From assembly GCF_021699195.1 (NCBI RefSeq), contig NZ_SSXE01000038.1, forward strand, positions 1 to 56,344: a DNA stretch of 56,344 nucleotides, read 5' to 3'. Under the pieces are notes generated by a model, which searched no databases, was not told the origin of the DNA, and worked only from the letters and a program-made list of their open reading frames with translations. Origin of the DNA: Nonomuraea sp. MG754425 (lineage in GTDB: Bacteria > Actinomycetota > Actinomycetes > Streptosporangiales > Streptosporangiaceae). Position numbers and translations under genes: made by a program. Positions 8,672 to 16,320 of the stretch are shown in pieces (position 1 is the first letter of the stretch; each line of letters starts with the position of its first letter).

Positions 8672-11600
8672 CCCTCCTCCCGACCGACAAGCTGGTGGCC
8701 GGGCGGCGTACGGGTGCGGGACGTGAAGTCGGCGAGCCCGCCCGCCGCCGCCTCTGGCTGCTGCTGTGCTGCCTCGGCTTCGGCCTGCTGGCGTTCACCA
8801 CCAAGCCGGGCCACCTCATCTCCGACACCAAGATGGACCTCGCGCTCAACCCGGTCGGCTGGCTGGAGCGCGCCGCCCACCTGTGGGACCTGCAACACTT
8901 CGGCCAGCTCCAGAACCAGGTGGCGGGCTACGTCTTCCCGATGGGGCCGTTCTTCGCGCTCGGCGACCTGGCGGGCCTCGCGCCCTGGGTGACGCAGCGG
9001 CTCTGGCTCACGCTGCTCATGTGCGTGGCCTTCCTCGGCGTCGAGCGGCTGGGCCGGCAACTCGGCATCGGCACGTCCGGCACCAGGATCGTGGGCGCGC
9101 TGGCGTACGCGCTGGCTCCGCGCACGCTGTCGATCCTCGGCGAGATCTCGATCGAGTGGCTGCCCGCCGCGATGCTGCCGTGGATCCTCATCCCGCTGCT
9201 CACCGCCTCCGAGACCGGCCAGCGGGCCCGCGGGGCCATCAGGTCGGCGCTGGCCGTGGCGCTGTGCGGCGGCGTGAACGCGGTCGCCGTGCTGGCCGTG
9301 CTGGTCGCGCCCGTGCTGTACATCCTGACCCGGCCGCGGCCGGTGCCGCGCTGGCGGCTGCTCGGCTGGTGGTCGGGCGCGGTCGCGGTGGCCACCCTGT
9401 TCTGGTCGCTGCCGCTGCTGCTCGTGGGCCGGTACGCCTTCTCGTTCCTGCCGTACACCGAGACCGCCCAGACCACCACGTCCGTCACCTCGCTCACGAA
9501 CGTGCTGCGCGGCGCCTCCGACTGGGTGCGCTACCTGCCGCTGAGCGGCGTCTTCGAGCAGCCGCCCGGGTACGCTATCGCCACCTCCGCCACCATGGTC
9601 GTGGTCACCGGTCTGATCGCCGCGCTGGGCCTGGCCGGATTGTCACGCCGCGACCTGCCCGCCAAGGGGTTCCTCGTGGCGATGTTCCTCGTCGGCGTCG
9701 TCGCGCTGGTCGCGGGGCACGCGGGCGCGCTGGAGCCGATCGTGGCCGAGCCGGTGCGCTGGCTGCTCGACGGGCCGCTCGCGCCGCTGCGCAACCTGCG
9801 CAAGTTCGACCCCCTGGTCCGGCTCGCGCTCGCCTTCGGCCTGGCCCACCTGCTGGTCAGAGCCCGTGTCCCGCTGCGGACGACCGCCGTGGCCGCCTTC
9901 GTCGCGCTCGTGCTGCCCGTCTTCAACCAGGGCCTGGCCGCCCCCGGCGACTACCAGCAGGTGCCCGATCACTGGCGGGAGGCGGCCGGCTGGCTCGACC
10001 GCAACGCGGGCGACGACGGCGTGCTGATCGTGCCGGGCGCCAAGTTCGCCGAGTACGTCTGGGGCCGCCCCATGGACGAGCCCATGCAGGCGCTGTCCGC
10101 CGCCCGCTGGACCACCAGGCAGATCACGCCGCCCGGCTCCGTCGGCCTGACCAGGCTGCTCGACGCCATCGACCAGCGGCTCACCGCCGGCCACGGCTCG
10201 GCGGGGGTGACGGCCGTGCTGCGCCGGCTGGGCGTGCGCTACCTGCTCGTCAGGAACGACCTGATCAGGGAGAACCTCGCGGGCGCCTGGCCGTCGCGGG
10301 TGTACGAGGCGCTGCGCGAGTCGCCGGGCATCAAGAAGGTGCGCTCGTTCGGCGACCTCGTCGGCGACAGGGAGACCGACGACGCGGTCAACCAGGTGGA
10401 CGCCCCGTTCCCCGCCCTCGACCTGTACGAGGTGTCGGGCAGCTCCGACCTGGTCACCGTGCAGCCCGCCTCCGACGCGCTGGCCGTGCGCGGCGGGCCG
10501 GACTCGCTGCTGGCCATGGGCGACCTCGGCCTGCTGGACGAGGGCCCGGTGCTGGTCAACGGCGACGCGGGCACCCGGGAGACGCCCACGGTCGTCAGCG
10601 ACGCGCTGCGGCTGCGCGAACGCTCGTTCGGCGAGATCAGGACGAACCAGTCACCCACGCTGACGGCCGACCGGAAGGCGGACTTCGACGGCGTGCGCGA
10701 GCTGGACCTGCTGGAGGACGGCTGGCTGGACGAGACCGCGGTGGCCGAGTACTACGGCGTCGCCGGCGTCAGCGCCTCGTCCTCGGTCGCGGACCCGTAC
10801 GCGATCGCCGGGCTCAGCACCACCGGCCGCAGCCCGTGGGCGGCCATGGACGGCAACGTCAGGACCGGCTGGGAGAGCGACGGCGCCAGGCCCCCGACCG
10901 GCGAGTGGCTGCGCGTGGACCTGGCGGGGCGGATCCGGCTGCCGTACCTGAACGTGATGTTCGCCCCCGACCTGCTGCTCGGCCAGGCGGTCAAGCGCGT
11001 GTCCGTGGAGACCGAGGCCGGCAGCCTGGTCCAGGACGTCACCCGCAGCACGGACCCGCAGCGGCTGCGCGTGCCCGCCGGGCCCACGAGCTGGGTGCGG
11101 CTCAAGGTGGCCGAGACGGTCTCCGCCGAGTGGAGCTACGGCCAGCGGGTCGGCGTCATCGAGCTGTCGATCCCGGGCGTCACCGCCGGCCGGACGATCA
11201 GGCTGCCCGGCGAGGGCGACGTGTACGTCATGGACCGCGGCCCCGGCGAGCGGCCCGGCTGCATGCGCAACCAGTACCGATGGGTCTGCAACGAGGTGGT
11301 GCTGGCCAAGCAGGGCGAGGAGACCGGGTTCGACCGGACTTTCCGCGCCGGGTCGGACGCGTCCTCGAACGTGCGGGGAACCGCCGTGCTGAGGGATCCC
11401 GAGCTGGTTGACCGGTACACCCGGGTCGGCGCGGGCCTGACCACCGTGACCGGTTCGTCCCAGCTCACCGGCGACGCCGTGGTCTCGCCCCGGTCGGCCT
11501 TCGACGCCGACGGGACCACCACCTGGATCCCGGACGCGGCCGACACCGAGCCCACGCTCACCGTCGCCTGGAAGGGCGAGCGGAAGATCTCCCGCGTCCA

Positions 11601-12777
11601 GATCGGCCGTCCGGGCGGGGACGAGCAGCCGCTGGACGTGATCGTGAGCGGCGACGGCGGCGAGGTGCGCGGCGGCCGGGTGGACGAGCACGGCAATCTC
11701 GACTTCAAGGCCATGTCCACCTCGCAGCTCAAGCTGCGCTTCACGCCCTTCTCCAAGCGGCTTCAGGTGACCGAGCTGGTGGTGCCCGGCGTGGACCCGG
11801 TGGGCCGGCCCGCCGACATCCCGCTCAGGCTGCCCTGCGGGGCCGGCCCCAGGATCGAGGTGAACGGCGCCGTCATCGAGACCAAGGTCGCCGGCACCCA
11901 CGCCGACCTGCTCGAACAGCGTCCGGTGCAGATCCTCGGCTGCTCCAGGGCCGAGGTGAGCGTGGGCGACAACCGGGTGCGGGTGGCCGGCTGGGACTCC
12001 TACACCGTCGACTCCCTCGTGATCGGCACGCTGCCCCGCCGTCAGCCTGGTGTGGAGGGGGCCGCGGTGCGCGGCACGTGGACGACGTCCGCGCGCGAGG
12101 TGTCGGTGAGCGCGCCGAAGGACTCCTTCCTCGTCGTGAACGAGAACTTCAACGCGGGCTGGCGGGCCCAGATCGACGGCGAGACCCTCAAGCCCGTGCG
12201 CATCGACGGCTGGAAGCAGGGCTGGGAGCTGCCCGCGGGCACCCAGGGGACCGCCAGGCTCGACTACCTGCCCGACCGTCTCTACCGGCTCGCGCTGCTG
12301 CTCGGCCTGGCGGGGATCGCGCTGCTGGCGCTCGTCGCGCTGGTCCTGCGCGGGCCGCGTCCCGAACACGTCCGCGAGACGGCCGCCGCCTCGCAGTCCC
12401 GGCTGTCGCGGCTGCGGGCGCCGGTCGTGGTGCTGCTCGCGCTCGCGTTCGGCGGCTGGGTGGCGAACTGGCCCGGCATGATCACGGTGCTCGCCGCCGT
12501 GCTCGTGACGCTGCTGCTGCGCGCCCGCGGACGGCCCGCGCACTGGGCGGCGGCCGGCGCGTTCGGGGCGGCCACGGCGTCGCTGGCGGCGGCCATGCTG
12601 CTGCGCACGACCGGCGTGGACGTGGCGGCGCTCGGCCCGCTGATGGACCACGTGCCGCAACTCGCCTCGGTGGCGGCCGTGGGCGTGCTGTTCGGCCAGC
12701 TCGTCACGGAGCAGGCGCGGCCGGCAGCGCGGCCCGAGCTCCCGGCGGCGGAGCAGGTGCTGACCGGTGTCCGCTGA
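8668..12777 (+). CDS. AftD-like alpha-(1->3)-arabinofuranosyltransferase family protein
   Basis: 1369 residues, close to mycobacterial AftD (about 1400). An N-terminal GT-C domain of about a dozen helices (about 28-440) carries the acidic motif LISDTKMDLALNPVGW and LRNLRKFDPLVRLAL. Two carbohydrate-binding F5/8-type segments follow (about 715-840, SPWAAMDGNVRTGWESD; about 930-1040, SAFDADGTTTWIPDA), and membrane helices return near 1205-1350. GTG at 8668 overlaps the GT4 stop and gives the expected short cytoplasmic tail before helix 1. In mycobacteria AftD adds alpha-1,3 arabinofuranose branches to arabinogalactan/LAM from decaprenylphosphoryl-arabinose. Whether this host makes such an arabinan is unknown. 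The 3' end overlaps the convergent acyltransferase by 74 bp. Confidence 0.85.
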   Translation: MTLLPTDKLVAGRRTGAGREVGEPARRRLWLLLCCLGFGLLAFTTKPGHLISDTKMDLALNPVGWLERAAHLWDLQHFGQLQNQVAGYVFPMGPFFALGDLAGLAPWVTQRLWLTLLMCVAFLGVERLGRQLGIGTSGTRIVGALAYALAPRTLSILGEISIEWLPAAMLPWILIPLLTASETGQRARGAIRSALAVALCGGVNAVAVLAVLVAPVLYILTRPRPVPRWRLLGWWSGAVAVATLFWSLPLLLVGRYAFSFLPYTETAQTTTSVTSLTNVLRGASDWVRYLPLSGVFEQPPGYAIATSATMVVVTGLIAALGLAGLSRRDLPAKGFLVAMFLVGVVALVAGHAGALEPIVAEPVRWLLDGPLAPLRNLRKFDPLVRLALAFGLAHLLVRARVPLRTTAVAAFVALVLPVFNQGLAAPGDYQQVPDHWREAAGWLDRNAGDDGVLIVPGAKFAEYVWGRPMDEPMQALSAARWTTRQITPPGSVGLTRLLDAIDQRLTAGHGSAGVTAVLRRLGVRYLLVRNDLIRENLAGAWPSRVYEALRESPGIKKVRSFGDLVGDRETDDAVNQVDAPFPALDLYEVSGSSDLVTVQPASDALAVRGGPDSLLAMGDLGLLDEGPVLVNGDAGTRETPTVVSDALRLRERSFGEIRTNQSPTLTADRKADFDGVRELDLLEDGWLDETAVAEYYGVAGVSASSSVADPYAIAGLSTTGRSPWAAMDGNVRTGWESDGARPPTGEWLRVDLAGRIRLPYLNVMFAPDLLLGQAVKRVSVETEAGSLVQDVTRSTDPQRLRVPAGPTSWVRLKVAETVSAEWSYGQRVGVIELSIPGVTAGRTIRLPGEGDVYVMDRGPGERPGCMRNQYRWVCNEVVLAKQGEETGFDRTFRAGSDASSNVRGTAVLRDPELVDRYTRVGAGLTTVTGSSQLTGDAVVSPRSAFDADGTTTWIPDAADTEPTLTVAWKGERKISRVQIGRPGGDEQPLDVIVSGDGGEVRGGRVDEHGNLDFKAMSTSQLKLRFTPFSKRLQVTELVVPGVDPVGRPADIPLRLPCGAGPRIEVNGAVIETKVAGTHADLLEQRPVQILGCSRAEVSVGDNRVRVAGWDSYTVDSLVIGTLPRRQPGVEGAAVRGTWTTSAREVSVSAPKDSFLVVNENFNAGWRAQIDGETLKPVRIDGWKQGWELPAGTQGTARLDYLPDRLYRLALLLGLAGIALLALVALVLRGPRPEHVRETAAASQSRLSRLRAPVVVLLALAFGGWVANWPGMITVLAAVLVTLLLRARGRPAHWAAAGAFGAATASLAAAMLLRTTGVDVAALGPLMDHVPQLASVAAVGVLFGQLVTEQARPAARPELPAAEQVLTGVR

Positions 12778-13849
12778 GCTTGAGCGCGCCGACCTCGATC
12801 AGGTGGTAGCTGCCGACGCTCAGCAGCAGCGAGGCCACCAGCGAGATCACCGTCACGCTGGCGAAGTCGGCCTGGAACGGCTGCGCCCCGGTGAGCTTGA
12901 GCAGCAAGGTGATCACCGGCGCGTGCCAGAGGAAGAAGCTGTAGGAGATGCGGCCCAGGTAGGCGCAGACGGGGTTGCCGAGCACCCGGTTGCGCAGCGC
13001 GTCCGGCCGGGACGCCAGCGCGAACGGCGCCACGAGCAGCACCGCGATCGCCGCCTCCAGGCTGACCCGCCACAACGACTGCGGCAGGGTGGGCAGCGTG
13101 AGCGTGCGCGGGCCGGCCAGTTCGGTGCTCAGCAGCGCGTACAGCAGCCCGGCCAGCACCAGGAAGTGCGGGGCCAGCGAGTCGACCACGCGGCTGTGCC
13201 CGATCCACACCGACAGCACCGCCAGCGCCATGCCACAGGCGAAGTAGATCAGGTGGTACGGCAGCAGCAGCGCGAGTTGCGGCGCGCCGAACTGCCGGGC
13301 CACGACCACGGTGGCCACGGAGACCAGCGGCAGCACCGCGATGCCCGCCAGCAGCCGGACCGGCCGGTTGCCGCTGCGTGCCACCCGGTGCAGGGCCCAG
13401 GCCAGGACCGGCAGCAGCACGTAGAAGGACATCTCGATGGGCAGCGTCCACATCTGGTACAGGCCGTCGGGGGCGGGGTCGTCGGGGAAGTAGTTCTGCG
13501 CGAGCAGCAGCCACTTCAGCCAGCCGGTCCAGTCGAACGGGCTCCACGCCCACAGCGCGAGCGCCGTCACGAGCCAGTAGACCGGCAGCACCCGGAGCGC
13601 CCGGCGCCACAGGTAACGCAGCGGACCCGGGCGTGGCGTATTCTCGATCACCGCGCGCGCCCACGGGCGGTACAGCAGCAGGCCCGACAGGAGGAAGAAG
13701 ATCGGTACGGCGATGCCCAGGCGGCTCATCATCCAGGCGAGCATGCCCTCGCGGTACATGACGCCCGTGTTGCTCCCGACGTGCAGCAGCCAGACGCCGA
13801 GCGCGGCGATCGCGCGGATGCCGTCGAGGGCGGCGTCCCTGCTCTTCAT
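12704..13849 (-). CDS. Acyltransferase family 3 membrane protein (OafA type)
   Basis: 381 residues with about ten helices and the family signature LDGIRAIAALGVWLLHVGSN near the N-terminus, including the conserved His, plus YLGRISYSFFLWHAPV near the C-terminus. Such enzymes O-acylate sugars or other envelope molecules from an acyl donor across the membrane. ATG at 13849 has GGGAG six bases upstream; the frame is open further upstream but lacks a better start. Its last 25 codons overlap the end of the AftD-like gene on the other strand. It diverges from the DUF3068 gene across 193 bp that hold two operator-like palindromes. A glycan-acylating role is inferred from context. Confidence 0.85.
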   Translation of the reverse strand: MKSRDAALDGIRAIAALGVWLLHVGSNTGVMYREGMLAWMMSRLGIAVPIFFLLSGLLLYRPWARAVIENTPRPGPLRYLWRRALRVLPVYWLVTALALWAWSPFDWTGWLKWLLLAQNYFPDDPAPDGLYQMWTLPIEMSFYVLLPVLAWALHRVARSGNRPVRLLAGIAVLPLVSVATVVVARQFGAPQLALLLPYHLIYFACGMALAVLSVWIGHSRVVDSLAPHFLVLAGLLYALLSTELAGPRTLTLPTLPQSLWRVSLEAAIAVLLVAPFALASRPDALRNRVLGNPVCAYLGRISYSFFLWHAPVITLLLKLTGAQPFQADFASVTVISLVASLLLSVGSYHLIEVGALKLSGHRSAPAPPPGARAALPAAPAP

Positions 13850-13912
13850 CGCTGCTCCCACTTTCTCGCTTTCCCGGCCGTCCGGCGCATAGCCGGCCAG
13901 GGCCGAAACTAC

Positions 13913-13931
13913 GATAGAACTTGTTTCTATC
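13913..13931. promoter_or_regulatory. 19-bp perfect palindrome, KstR-like box
   Basis: GATAGAACTTGTTTCTATC has perfect 7-bp arms (GATAGAA / TTCTATC) around a 5-base spacer and matches seven of eight fixed KstR positions (TAGAACTTGTTTCT). It lies in the divergent promoter of the acyltransferase and DUF3068 genes. Confidence 0.55.
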
Positions 13932-14011
13932 GATTTGGTTGCGGTGGTAAGGCCGCTCGTGACGGACATCACACACTGTCATACTTTGTTGCTCGACGAT
14001 CGCATGCAAAC

Positions 14012-14025
14012 GACAACATGTTCTA
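14012..14025. promoter_or_regulatory. KstR-like box before the DUF3068 gene
   Basis: GACAACATGTTCTA has the full AACnnGTT core and the right-hand A of the KstR consensus (seven of eight fixed positions). It ends 17 bp before the start codon at 14043, so a bound repressor would block the promoter or early elongation. Confidence 0.45.
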
Positions 14026-14042
14026 CAAATACGGAGGCCTCG

Positions 14043-14963
14043 ATGGGTCGTATCTCCACGCTCGTCCTCATCGGGTTCGGGGCTTTCTTCATCGCGCTCG
14101 CGCCGCTGCTGAAATTCTGGGCGGCCGGCCAGATCATCTCCGCCCCGGCGAACCAGTTCGGCATCTCGCGGCTGGAGGCCAAGGGCGCCCAGTACTTCTC
14201 CCTCCAGGACCTCAAGGTCCTGACCGGCGACCTCGACATCATCGTCACCACGCGCGGTGACGTGAAGGAGGCCACCGGCGACCGGGTGGTCTGGGACGAG
14301 GCCACGGTGGTCAACGACGTGACCAACAGCCGCCCGCAGATCGACATCTCCGAGCGCCGCAGCGCCTTCGACCGGTACACCGGGCTGGGCGTGAACTGCT
14401 GCGGGACCAGCGTCGAGAAGGCGCCGGTGACGCTGGAGGGGCAGATCTACAAGTTCCCGTTCGACGTCGAGAAGAAGACGTACAAGGTGTTCAACGCCAC
14501 GGCGCAGAAGGCGTTCGACGCCGCGTTCGTGCGCGAGGACAACGTCAACGGGCTGCCGGTCTACGTCTTCGAGCAGAACGTGCCGCCGACCAAGACCGAG
14601 ACCCGCACCGCCCCCGCCAACGTGCTCGGCATCACCGGCGAGACCGGGGACGTGCAGGTGGACCGCTGGTACGACGGCAAGACGACGTACTGGGTCGAGC
14701 CGGTGACGGGCTCGCCGGTCCGGCAGGAGGTGCAGCGGCACGAGGTGCTGAAGACCCAGGACGGCGTGGAGCGCACGGCGGCCTTCGTGGCCACCGCGAA
14801 GATGACCGAGCAGACCGTGAACGACCTGGTCAAGAACGCGCAGGACGGCAAGAGCACGATCGGCCTGCTGCGCGACGTCATCCCGCTGGTGCTGCTGGTG
14901 GTGGGCGTCGTGCTCGTGGTGGCCGGCGTGGTGCTGGGCCGGCGCGGACGTTCCGTCGCGTAA
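14043..14963 (+). CDS. DUF3068 domain membrane protein (PorA-family-like)
   Basis: 306 residues: an N-terminal helix (about 5-28), a long extracytoplasmic domain of mostly beta character (about 35-275, containing NCCGTSVEKAPVTLEG and DRWYDGKTTYWVEPVTG) and a C-terminal helix (about 282-302) before a short basic tail. This two-helix sandwich with an ectodomain is the DUF3068 layout; the family includes proteins annotated as PorA in Corynebacteriales, but a porin function is not established here. ATG at 14043 has ACGGAGG seven bases upstream. A strong intrinsic terminator follows, so it is probably monocistronic. Its position between glycan and sterol genes under KstR-like boxes suggests an envelope role. 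Confidence 0.8.
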   Translation: MGRISTLVLIGFGAFFIALAPLLKFWAAGQIISAPANQFGISRLEAKGAQYFSLQDLKVLTGDLDIIVTTRGDVKEATGDRVVWDEATVVNDVTNSRPQIDISERRSAFDRYTGLGVNCCGTSVEKAPVTLEGQIYKFPFDVEKKTYKVFNATAQKAFDAAFVREDNVNGLPVYVFEQNVPPTKTETRTAPANVLGITGETGDVQVDRWYDGKTTYWVEPVTGSPVRQEVQRHEVLKTQDGVERTAAFVATAKMTEQTVNDLVKNAQDGKSTIGLLRDVIPLVLLVVGVVLVVAGVVLGRRGRSVA

Positions 14964-14978
14964 AAAAGAGCGCGATTT

Positions 14979-15006
14979 AAGGGCCCGTGCACGGCGGGCC
15001 CTTTTT
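14979..15006 (+). terminator. Rho-independent terminator after the DUF3068 gene
   Basis: Perfect 9-bp stem AAGGGCCCG / CGGGCCCTT, 7-base loop, followed by T residues, 15 bp after the stop codon. It is the clearest intrinsic terminator in the window. Confidence 0.85.
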
Positions 15007-15026
15007 CATTCACCTGGACGGCTTAC

Positions 15027-15040
15027 TAGAACCAGTTATA
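15027..15040. promoter_or_regulatory. KstR-type operator (full consensus match), distal copy
   Basis: TAGAACCAGTTATA matches all eight fixed positions of TnnAACnnGTTnnA, the consensus published for the mycobacterial sterol repressor KstR. It lies 87 bp upstream of the flavoprotein start, 55 bp before a second full match. Confidence 0.6.
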
Positions 15041-15081
15041 GTCCTAGGTTACTCACCGGTACCAGACCAAAGGTTCTAGTC

Positions 15082-15095
15082 TAGAACACGTTGCA
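15082..15095. promoter_or_regulatory. KstR-type operator (full consensus match), overlapping the -35
   Basis: TAGAACACGTTGCA matches all eight fixed KstR positions. It is embedded in a second palindrome, GTTCTAG-T-CTAGAAC (15073-15087), and its right half overlaps the predicted -35 hexamer at 15091, which is the geometry expected for repression. Confidence 0.65.
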
Positions 15096-15120
15096 GTCAG
15101 CGAGATTCCGGACGTATTGT
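15091..15120 (+). promoter_or_regulatory. Predicted promoter of the flavoprotein gene, leaderless
   Basis: TTGCAG (15091-15096), an 18-bp spacer and TATTGT (15115-15120) lie only 6 bp before the ATG at 15127. No ribosome binding site is present, so transcription would start at or next to the start codon. Confidence 0.5.
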
Positions 15121-15126
15121 CGGGCC

Positions 15127-16233
15127 ATGCGGACACGCGTCACGGACATGTTCGGAATCGAGCTCCCGATCTTCGCGTTCAGCCATTGCAGGGACGTGGT
15201 CGCCGCCGTCAGCCGGGCCGGCGGCATGGGCGTCCTGGGAGCCCTCTACTTCACGCCGGAAGAGCTCGAGACAGAGCTCAAGTGGATCGACGACCACGTG
15301 GACGGCAAGCCGTACGGCGTGGACGTCGTCATGCCGGCCTCCTACGAGGGCGCCGACTTCGCCCCCGAGGAACTGGTCGGCCGCCTGCAGTCGATGATCC
15401 CCGAGGGGCACCGGGCGTTCGTCGAAGGGCTGCTGGCCAAGCACGGGGTGCCGGCGCTGTCGGCCGACGCGGAGGCCGGCCGGGTCCTGCTCGGCTGGAC
15501 CGACGCCACCGCCCGCCCGCAGGTGGAGGTCGCCCTGCGCCACCCCATCGCGCTGCTGGCCAACGCCCTCGGCCCGCCGCCCGCCGACGTCGTGGACCTC
15601 GCCCATGCCCACGGCGTCAAGGTCGCCGCCCTCGCCTCGACCCCGCGCCACGCGCTCAAGCAGGTCGAGGTGGGCGTGGACGTGGTGGTCGCGCAGGGTA
15701 CGGAGGCCGGCGGGCACACCGGCGAGATCTCCACCATGGTGCTCATCCCGCAGGTGGTGGACGCCGTGGACGTGCCGGTGCTGGCCGCCGGTGGCATCGG
15801 CAACGGCCGCCAGATGGCCGCCGGCCTGGCGCTCGGGGCCGAGGGGGTGTGGACGGGCTCCCTGTGGCTCACGGTCGAGGAGGCCGACACGCCGGAGCCG
15901 GCCAAGCGCCGCATCCTGGAGGCCACCTCCCGCGACACCGTCCGCTCGCGTAGCTGGACGGGCAAGCCCGCGCGGCTGCTCAGGAACGAGTGGACCGAGG
16001 CGTGGGAGTCGGAGGACTCGCCGGGCACGCTGCCGATGCCGCTGCAGTTCATGCTCATCTCGGACGCGCTGCGGCGCATCGGACGCTCGGACGCCTCCGC
16101 ACTGGCCACGTTCCCGGCCGGGCAGATCATCGGGGTGATGGACCAGGTGCGCTCGGCCAAGGACGTGGTGTTCGGGCTGGTGGAGGAGTACGGCGAGGCC
16201 CTGGAGCGCCTGGACCGCATCACGGGGGAATGA
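15127..16233 (+). CDS. Nitronate monooxygenase / 2-nitropropane dioxygenase-like flavoprotein (Rv1533-like)
   Basis: 368 residues of TIM-barrel FMN enzyme type: FAFSHCRDVVAAVSRAGGMG near the N-terminus, VVVAQGTEAGGHTGEISTM in the middle and VLAAGGIGNGRQMAAGLALG for phosphate binding. The wording FSHCRDVVAAV, the C-terminal TSRDTVRSRSWTGKPAR and the overall length match mycobacterial Rv1533 better than IpdC (Rv3553), the steroid-ring NMO-family enzyme. The start is set at ATG 15127, where a leaderless promoter fits; an upstream in-frame start at 15091 would place coding sequence over the operator. Placement under two KstR-type boxes suggests a redox or detoxifying step in sterol or fatty acid catabolism, substrate unknown. 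Confidence 0.8.
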   Translation: MRTRVTDMFGIELPIFAFSHCRDVVAAVSRAGGMGVLGALYFTPEELETELKWIDDHVDGKPYGVDVVMPASYEGADFAPEELVGRLQSMIPEGHRAFVEGLLAKHGVPALSADAEAGRVLLGWTDATARPQVEVALRHPIALLANALGPPPADVVDLAHAHGVKVAALASTPRHALKQVEVGVDVVVAQGTEAGGHTGEISTMVLIPQVVDAVDVPVLAAGGIGNGRQMAAGLALGAEGVWTGSLWLTVEEADTPEPAKRRILEATSRDTVRSRSWTGKPARLLRNEWTEAWESEDSPGTLPMPLQFMLISDALRRIGRSDASALATFPAGQIIGVMDQVRSAKDVVFGLVEEYGEALERLDRITGE

Positions 16234-16276
16234 CCCCCCGCGCGGCTGGACCGCCGCGCCGGGAGTGGCCTGCGTT

Positions 16277-16318
16277 CGGTGCGGGTGCGCCGGTGCGGGT
16301 GCGCCGGAGTGGGTGCGC
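16277..16318. repeat. Three tandem copies of a 14-bp unit between convergent genes
   Basis: The unit CGGTGCGGGTGCGC occurs twice exactly (16277-16290, 16291-16304) and a third time with two changes (16305-16318). It fills the space between the flavoprotein stop and the enoyl-CoA hydratase stop. No coding role is visible. Confidence 0.8.
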
Positions 16319-16320
16319 CT

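Noticed and set aside
12704..13972. A longer acyltransferase reading from a start at 13972
   Set aside because: The extra 41 residues are not acyltransferase-like and would run through the divergent promoter and its palindrome; ATG 13849 has a good ribosome binding site.
15127..16233. Naming the flavoprotein ipdC because of the sterol context
   Set aside because: The N-terminal FSHCRDVVAAV block, length and C-terminus follow Rv1533-type proteins rather than IpdC, so the context alone is not enough.
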